DNA of 37,714 nt, from contig NW_019776005.1 in assembly GCF_001039355.2 (NCBI RefSeq), positions 103,125 to 140,838 of the forward strand, read 5' to 3'. Below, one piece after another: positions 31,294-37,714 of this stretch; positions within the stretch are counted from its first letter, which is position 1, and each line of letters starts with the position of its first letter. The position numbers and the translations under genes were made by a program. The notes below the pieces were generated by a model. The model did no database searches. It was not told where the DNA came from and worked only from the letters and a program-made list of their open reading frames with translations. The stretch is from Lingula anatina (taxonomy: Eukaryota > Brachiopoda > Lingulata > Lingulida > Lingulidae).

Positions 31294-34200
31294 GTAGACG
31301 TTTTGTGTATTATATATACATACCGGTAGTCACATGAGAGCTTAGAGACAGGTGTTTTGTTGATCGCGTGTGTACTGGTATGTTTGTTGCAAGCGTTTTA
31401 TGAAATGATTCAGACATGTTTTCAGAGCATTAATTAGAAGCACAGTTCAGTGTTTCTTCTTCTCCTTCTTTTTATAATACATGTATATCTTAACTTTTAT
31501 AAAATTCATATCATTAAGCATGTTATGTACGGATACGCTATAAGTGCAGAGTGTGTGTCATTTCATCTTTGGGAAAGGGGTGAATCAGATTAATTTTGTT
31601 ATATAACACCTGTATTATTTATTGATTATTTTATTTAAGCTATTACTTACAATATTATATAAGTTTTATTTCAAAGAATCAAAAGAAATGACCTCTACCT
31701 CTCACATCCCTGTGCCCATGCAAGGCAGTTGTTGATTCACATGTACTCTGTAGACAGGGTTCATAATATTAATGCAATCAATATATCCCTGCCCCTTGAA
31801 TTCAGCTTGTGGCCTTAAAAAGTGCTTAAAATTAATTGCTATAATTAAGACTTGAAAAGGGCTTGTATTTCGCAATTTAGCACTCCTATTGACAATTTTG
31901 ATATGTACTGCCTGTGCACAGCCAGTAAGTATCAGAATCGTCAATAGGAGTGCTAACGCATGAATTTTCGTGCTAATCGCAATTATGTCCTTAAAATGTA
32001 CTCTGATTTGATCACTTGGCAATTTGTCAAAATATTATTTTAAATCTTGTAGTTTTTAACCTGAATATTAACAATAACTTGCAGAAAGGGAATACTTTTT
32101 TTTTAGAAATCACTTACAATTACTTTAAAATTTATTGTTTTCAGGTTTCATCATGAATATGTTAAAATACAAATTTAATATTTGAAATAATGTCTTTCTT
32201 TCTTTGTTATGAACACTTATAAATGACAGTAATTTGCGTTCAAAGTCCTTGAAAAGTACTTGAATGAGAGCTTCAAAGTCATTGAAAGTTCTTGAAAGTG
32301 TTATTGATGTTGTCGTATGAACCCTGCCATATACAAGTATCAGCACTTAACTTAATTGTCATACTGAACTTCTAGAGTTGATAAAGACAGAGATGATGGG
32401 TCAAGGGTATTGGACATTATATACCCAATACACTGACCTCTTCCTTTCACTAAATAAATAAGAAATGGGATGACTAAGATATAAATATCAAAGTCAGTGA
32501 CTTTAACATGTACATGTATATTTACACTGTATGGAGCACTTTATGCATAGATTTATCAGCATGTAACACACTTTCTGTAAGAGACTATTAAAAGATTAGG
32601 CGTTTTTCCTTTCCTGTACGTCCGCCATATTTAGGTCGTGGCTTTGTAGAGCCATGGCTCAACTCGATGTGAATGCGGCCTAACTGATCCACTGACTAAA
32701 TTTGGTCGACCATGCTCAAAAGCAGCGCTGCTTAATCCTCTGATGATCTCCCTGCCATTAAACAGATTAGATATCAGCTCTGATGTTTAATTGCAAGGCC
32801 CCTACAGCAATGAATTAGCAGGAAGGCCGTCATGGAATTAGATGCTGCTGCTTTTAAGTTAGGTGGCCATATGTAGTCAGCAGATTTGTTAGCCCACCGA
32901 TGAACATGTTCTGAATACCTCAAATTTCAGGATTCGTGGTTGAATTGTAATCAGTTCATAAAATTTGTCAATTCCTGGCCATTCGTGGGATTCGTGGTCT
33001 GTGTGAAATAGGGGCATAAGTCACACTGACTCAACAAATCTCATTTCTTATGGAATCTCTGCAAACATATTTATTCCCAGAGATTCCAATCATTATAGAT
33101 CTTATTTTGGCATCCAAATCTAAACTTTCTTTTTGGTTTGTGATCAAAAATGCCATTACTGTCTGCCCTTCTCTGATCAGGAAGATTACTTACATATCTT
33201 GTCTTTGCCAGTGTGCCGGCATCTGTGATTATTTTGCAATGTTTAAAATATTAATGATTTGACTGGGTGTATAAAAATTTTAAAAAATAATAATAATAAT
33301 ACAGAGAGATAAACAAGTAGATATAAATAACAAGAAAAGAAAAAGGCCCATTATGCTGTTAGATAAGGTGGGATACGCTGGAAATTAAACTATCAAATGT
33401 ATCACTTTGCAAATTTTATATACATATTTTTTAATTCATTCAGAGGAGCCCCAGAATTGCACAAAGCGTTCAGTGGAGGAATTTCCCCCTGATCTCTTCA
33501 CCCTGGAGCAAAAACAGCGCTACGGCCTCATTTTTCTTCACTGTCTGGGAGCTTTGTACATGTTTAGCGCATTAGCTATTGTCTGTGATGATTATTTTGT
33601 GCCTTCTTTAGAACATATCTGTACAAGTAAGTATATTTTTATATTTACGTTGTTTTTTTTATTGTTTATTCTGCTCTTATTTTTTTGTTACTTATTATGA
33701 TCAAACTGTTTTTTTTTTTTTATTCTCTTTAATTTGATTCCTGAACATATATGAATAGTATTTATTAAGTTTTATTTATTTATTTATTTATTATACAGTC
33801 ATAGTAACTGAAGAAATAAGGAAAAATGTCATAAGATATTAAACATTTCAAGTAGTTGTTTCTAATTAACTAATTTAAAAGATACTAAACTATATATTTC
33901 TAGGGCTAGGTCTGTCACCAGATGTCGCCGGGGCAACCTTTATGGCCGCTGGAAGTTCTGCGCCTGAACTAGCCACATCAATAATAGGTAACCTGAGACA
34001 CTTCTGATGGTGTTATTTTAGTTTTTAAAGCTAAATGATTTTTTCACCAAATCTGATGCTGCGAAATTCTTAATATTATAGCACTTGCTCTTCCCATGGT
34101 GATGACATATAAACAGTTACATTTTGAAGTGAATATTTTGATTCATCCAGTCATATTTTACTGAGATAATGAGAACATTAAATCTAAAACTGGATCTTGG

Positions 34201-37200
34201 TTTCAATGTAAAATCTAGTGCAAGATTGAATTTTTTCTTGTTATCTCAGTAGTTTACAGTATTTTGCCACTGCAGTATTCGGCCTTCTTATACAACTCGT
34301 AAATTTAAACTATTTTGACATAACAAATACATCTAAACATGCTGTGTCTTTGCATGAATATCTATAAATTTTAATTCTTCCAGTGCTAAAATCTGTCTTG
34401 GTTGATTTTTTGGCTATGTTATACTTGCTTTATATATTTTCCGTCTGTGCAAATCAAATCCATAATTTGTTATAATTTTTGCAATTAAAAATTAGAATTT
34501 ATGCTTTGTTAGATGCCTATTCAACCATATTAGTTGGCTTTTTGTCACCTTTATTGTTGTTGTGAATGCTGCTTTATAGTTATTTTTTTTTAATCAAAGA
34601 TTGTCCAGTTGTGAATGCGGTTTTATAATTAGATTTTTGAACCAAAGCCTCTCCACTTGTGATCACAGTTTTATAGTTACTTTTTAATTAATTGATTAAT
34701 TAATTAATTAATTGATTAATTAATTCATTAATTGATTAATTAATTAATTAATTAATTGTAGTTAAAGCTTGCCGTGATGTGAATGCAGCTTTATAGTGTG
34801 ATTATTGCAGGTGTAATGGTATCAAAGAGTGATGTTGGTTTAGGAACAGTGGTAGGGTCTGCCGTGTTCAACATTCTCGTGATTGTGGGCATTTGCTCAG
34901 TGCTAACTGATTGGAAGGTGCTTAAATTGTAGGAGTATTTGTTTTTTGTGTGCATGCTTGTGCGCAGGTTTTATTTCATTTTTTGTGTATGTGTGCATAA
35001 ACATTTACCCACACTAATCAGTGGTAAAGGCAAAGGAGACACTCATTTAGTCCCAAAATAAAGTTATTTTTGAAAATAGAAATAATAAAAATGATCAGTA
35101 AAATAGTTTTGAATGTATTTTGAAACAGCTAGAGCTGGGACTGGGCATATACTAAAAGGATAAAAAAATGCAATTGAAATCAATTTTATTTACCCCGTTT
35201 GCCTTTATTACTACTTATACTGCATGTTATAGCATTGATTAACCAACTAATTTGCTAACATTCCTTGCACAGAGTTATTACTTGCACAATACGTGTCATA
35301 ATTTAATAATTAACCCATGGTCTGTGGCAATTGACCAGCAGATTAGGAATCAGGTAATAAAAAATTGAATTTTTTCCAATCTGTAAGTCTGATCAAAATT
35401 TCAAATTTGTGAGATTTTTAATGTCATTTTAGATTGTCTTGCCACTGCGGACTTCATCCTTGACTATGTGGCTCAAATCTTATAACTTCAGACAGAAAGT
35501 CTTGTTGTGATCAGAAATCAAATTTTTTTAAAGACTATCTTTTATCACATTTCAGGCTATTTAATGTGAATCCCATTTGACCCCATTCCCATAAACACTA
35601 CCAGTCAAGGTGGATCGCCCAACTCTGGGAGGACTCTCGTTAAGTGTAATCAGCTTAACTGAATGACATGCCTCTTCTTGTTTCCAACATACACATATAA
35701 TTAATTTACCCACATTTCTGTTATTTACGTAACATCTGGAGGAGGGATGTCTTTCAGTTAAGCTGATTGCAGTCGGTGAGATTCCCACAGAGTTGGGTCG
35801 ATACACATAGACCGATGGTGTTTATGGAAATGGGGCCTTAGGTTCTCTTCTTACTGCAGTGCTGCCCCCTTACTTCCTGCATGTTATTGGTTTGTTTCTA
35901 GGTGTATTTATTGCACAGAGTGACGTCGGGCTTGGAACCATTGTGGGAAGTGCCGTCTTCAACATACTCATCATTGTTGCTATGTGTTCCCTTTTTGCTG
36001 GCATGGTATTAACTTTTTTATACCGGTATACAGTACATGTAGATCGCACATATAACACATTTATTGGAACTGGTCATTTTTGCCTAATAAATGCAAAGAC
36101 AACCTGTTATATGCAAACACTGTTCACTAAGGCTCCGTTCACATGAGAAATCTATTTTCTAAAAATTTAAAAATCTATTTGCGGTATCTTGTGATCACGG
36201 TCTGTGCCCTGAATACCCCATGGCGTAATTACGGGTAGCGCGAGCCAGTTTCTTCCAAAGCTGTAATTAATTCTTGGCGCTGCCAGTAATTACGCAGACC
36301 GTGATCACAAGATACCGCAAATAGAGTTTTAGATTTTTAGAAAATAGATTTTTCATGTAAACGGTCCCTATATCACATTGAGCTTAAGCGGCTGTGATGT
36401 CTGGCATGCCTACTGAAGCTGTTAGGGGTAATTAACTATTGTTTAACAGCTTCATGCCAGGCATCTAAGCCACTTAATCTGAATGCAATTTTATGAGAAT
36501 CCCCTCTAAGATGGGTTGATCCTGCTAGATTGATCTAGGTTTGGGAATGGGGTCTAAGTCTAATTTTAAAGTTAAAATCAGCAGTACTCCGGTTAAATAA
36601 AATATTGTGTATGTTTATCACAAGAAATATTTATCTCATGGTCCAGGCCAGTGTTCATATGGAAGAGGGATATAATTCTGTATTAACCATGAACTGAAGA
36701 AGACCAAAATTTTAGTGTGAATGTTTAGACCAGTTTTTGGAGTAAATTTCTTTTGTTTTATATCATCATTTTCTTTTTTTCAGATGATCCAATTTTCTAT
36801 TTATTCTTTTTAAGGTGATTCCGCTCACTTGGTGGCCTCTGTTTAGAGATTGTTCCTACTATGCATTGTCTGTTATAGTGTTAACAGTTGTGATACAAGA
36901 TGGGGAAGTTCACTGGTGAGTGCAATAAATAAATTAATTTTTAAAAAATAGATAAATATTATTGAAAACAAAAGGACAATATTATACATGATTTTGTTCT
37001 GTCGCAATCTGGTGATAGGTCAACTTGATTCAAAATATTATAACAAATGGCTAACAATATTCATTTTATCTAAAATAAATTGAAATGGTTAATTGAAAAA
37101 TTTTCACCACATTTGTTGAGTTTAAAAATTTTTACATAAGTCATAGTCAACTTGTCCCATTACAATTAAAGATGAGGCAGTTAATGCTCACATGCATTTG

Positions 37201-37580
37201 CCAACAAGCACACTTTGAGGCCATCAGGCTTGCACCACTAATGCAATGAAATGTTCCAATGCAATCATCCTGTTCACATCAGATCACAGGGACCTTTTTC
37301 TAATATTTCAAAGAGCTACAACCCAAAATGCTTCAGAAGTTTTAAATTTTAAACAATATAATAATTTGATCAGTTTCATTTCAATTTTGTATAATACAGT
37401 CAAAATGCGTAATGCTGATGTGTGATGCATAATCACCCCTGTTATAACATATTTGTAGCAGTACATTTTTATTTAATTTCATATTTCAGGTATGAAGCAC
37501 TGATAATGTTTACAATGTACATTCTATATGTGACATTTATGTACTTCAACCCCAGAGTAAGTAGCTGGGCAATTGCAAAG
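31077..37580 (+). CDS. SLC24A-like: NCKX-type K+-dependent Na+/Ca2+ exchanger (SLC24 family), 3' end beyond window
   Basis: Seven exons are visible: 31077-31293, 33444-33626, 33904-33987, 34811-34917 or 35902-36005, 36815-36915, 37490-37580. About 260 residues are encoded in the window: an N-terminal signal/TM0 segment (residues 20-39), a luminal linker with an RVKR furin-like site (62-65), TM1 ([20 protein letters not shown]), the alpha-1 repeat ([13 protein letters not shown] with Glu155, then GSAVFNIL with Asn182), then [11 protein letters not shown] and WYEALIMF helices. The family exchanges Na+ for Ca2+ plus K+ across plasma or organelle membranes. The cytosolic loop and alpha-2 repeat must lie to the right. 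RDCSYYA and WYEA faintly recall NCKX5, but the paralogue is unresolved. The helix-3 exon is duplicated and mutually exclusive by phase. Confidence 0.93.
31294..33443. other. NCKX intron 1
   Basis: Holds the 76-nt hairpin at 31879. Otherwise AT-rich sequence with no coding signal. Confidence 0.8.
31879..31954 (+). other. 76-nt near-perfect hairpin in NCKX intron 1
   Basis: AGCACTCCTATTGAC and GTCAATAGGAGTGCT form the base. Each arm is 32 nt with only two mismatches and two G-U pairs, around a 12-nt loop holding CTGTGCACAG. It could be a tiny MITE, or a precursor of small RNA. Confidence 0.8.
33444..33626 (+). CDS. SLC24A-like: NCKX exon 2 (TM1)
   Basis: Phase 1 to 1. It encodes [19 protein letters not shown], the usual run-in to TM1 of NCKX proteins, then [20 protein letters not shown]. 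The donor is A/GTAAGT. Confidence 0.95.
33904..33987 (+). CDS. SLC24A-like: NCKX exon 3 (alpha-1 repeat, helix 2)
   Basis: An 84-bp phase 1/1 exon encoding [20 protein letters not shown]. The Ser-Ser-x-Pro-Glu motif holds the conserved ion-binding glutamate (Glu155 here, counterpart of Glu54 in NCX_Mj). The acceptor is TTTCTAG and the donor G/GTAACC. Confidence 0.95.
34684..34760. repeat. (TTAA)n tetranucleotide array with GATT variants
   Basis: TTAATTAATTGA-type repeat 50 bp before the NCKX exon 4a acceptor. Confidence 0.95.
34811..34917 (+). CDS. SLC24A-like: NCKX exon 4a, first alternative helix-3 exon
   Basis: Enters phase 1 and leaves phase 0. It encodes Gly162 then [20 protein letters not shown] and [15 protein letters not shown]. 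The acceptor is good (ATTATTGCAG); the donor is weak (AAG/GTGCTT). It shares 21 of 34 aligned residues with exon 4b. The ending TDWK differs from the common LFAG-type ending of the family. Confidence 0.88.
35577..35841. mobile_element. Foldback MITE family A, copy 3, just upstream of NCKX exon 4b
   Basis: Ends GACCCCATTCCCATAAACAC and GTGTTTATGGAAATGGGGCC are inverted repeats. A second inverted pair (CAGCTTAACTGAATGACATG/GATGTCTTTCAGTTAAGCTG) lies inside. It ends about 60 bp before the exon 4b acceptor. Confidence 0.82.
35902..36005 (+). CDS. SLC24A-like: NCKX exon 4b, second alternative helix-3 exon
   Basis: Same phases as exon 4a but 3 bp shorter. It encodes [20 protein letters not shown] then [14 protein letters not shown], closer to the canonical family sequence. 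The acceptor is TTTGTTTCTAG; the donor is weak (ATG/GTATTA). Its codons differ from 4a at many synonymous positions, so the duplication is old and both copies look constrained. A foldback element ends about 60 bp before it and another starts about 125 bp after it. Confidence 0.9.
36130..36369. mobile_element. 240-bp foldback MITE with 75-bp inverted arms
   Basis: Arms 36130-36204 and 36295-36369 are inverted repeats (GCGGTATCTTGTGATCACGG against CCGTGATCACAAGATACCGC), and pairing continues inward (GCGTAATTAC/GTAATTACGC). The whole element could fold as one hairpin in the NCKX pre-mRNA, about 125 nt after exon 4b. Confidence 0.9.
36370..36553. mobile_element. Foldback MITE family A, copy 4
   Basis: An interior foldback of CATTGAGCTTAAGCGGCTGT... 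with ...CACTTAATCTGAATG, plus GAAGCTGTTA/TAACAGCTTC. The right end TTTGGGAATGGGGTC is of the family type. It abuts another foldback element on its left. Confidence 0.7.
36815..36915 (+). CDS. SLC24A-like: NCKX exon 5 (TWWPLFRD helix)
   Basis: Phase 0 to 2. It encodes [19 protein letters not shown] and the following membrane helix. LTWWPLFRD is a strong NCKX signature. Only the phase-0 frame is open; the other two entry frames met by splicing errors run into TGA or TAG. Confidence 0.93.
37490..37580 (+). CDS. SLC24A-like: NCKX exon 6 (next transmembrane helix)
   Basis: Completes a split Trp codon, then [20 protein letters not shown] and [10 protein letters not shown], ending phase 0 at AAG/GTAGGT. 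The large cytosolic loop and alpha-2 repeat are expected to the right of the window. Confidence 0.92.
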
Positions 37581-37620
37581 GTAGGTTGTGCATTTCATAT
37601 TTTTTTCCATATCATCTTTT

Positions 37621-37714
37621 TATGTACAGACACAGATGTGTCTGTACATATAGCCATCATCTGCGTCTGTCGTCGCCGTCGTCGCCGTCGTCGCCGTGCA
37701 CTTTTACCGATAAC
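37621..37714 (-). mobile_element. Second, inverted copy of the hairpin-bearing terminus
   Basis: Hairpin 37623-37648 (TGTACAGACACA/TGTGTCTGTACA), then CGTCGTCGCC repeats, GCCGTGCAC and CGATAAC. By analogy with the left copy, the 157-bp array should start just beyond the window. It lies in an NCKX intron. Confidence 0.75.

Noticed and set aside
35902-36005. Exon 4b as a degenerate pseudo-exon
   Set aside because: The frame is open, splice sites are present, conserved residues are kept and differences from 4a are largely synonymous or conservative.

Overview
The window looks like nuclear DNA from an AT-rich marine invertebrate. Genes are split into short GT-AG exons, introns are repeat-laden, and bacterial-type operons are absent. 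The repeats recall mollusc genomes: pearl-like tandem units of about 157 bp, GGTCAAGGTCAC-type arrays, a tRNA-derived repeat, a DIRS retrotransposon and a MULE-type transposase. That lineage guess is an inference; the sequence does not fix the species. There is one 825-bp N gap (22730-23554) and one isolated N (16584).

Two host genes lie head to head. On the minus strand, eight exons (29179 down to 6043) join in phase into a complete 338-residue aldo-keto reductase with the Asp-Tyr-Lys-His tetrad. On the plus strand, starting at 31077 and running off the right edge, is a K+-dependent Na+/Ca2+ exchanger (NCKX, SLC24 family) with seven recognisable exons. About 1.9 kb separates the two start codons and must hold both promoters.

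The most interesting observation is in the exchanger. The exon encoding the third helix of the alpha-1 ion-binding repeat is present twice (34811-34917 and 35902-36005). Both copies enter in phase 1 and leave in phase 0. Using both, or neither, gives an early stop in the next exon, so exactly one copy can be used per productive mRNA. The second copy is flanked closely by foldback MITEs.

The 18-kb reductase intron (8881-26882) is a sink for mobile DNA. From left to right it holds a small hairpin, one arm of a 15-kb-spaced inverted repeat, an OTU-like coding remnant, a widely dispersed repeat, a 146-bp tandem array with a tRNA-like sequence, and a decayed DIRS element with inverted terminal repeats (14112-18378). 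The DIRS element has gag, RT/RNase H and tyrosine recombinase domains and is split by about 880 bp of foreign sequence. Next come a tandem duplication that joins the DIRS right end to the N-terminal part of a MULE-like transposase gene, the broken transposase (about 19407-21376), the gap flanked by an almost identical 622-bp direct repeat, and the second arm of the inverted repeat.

Region 1-6042, downstream of the reductase, has no convincing host gene. It begins with a five-unit tandem array ending in a short hairpin, and an inverted copy of that terminus forms the last 94 bp of the window.
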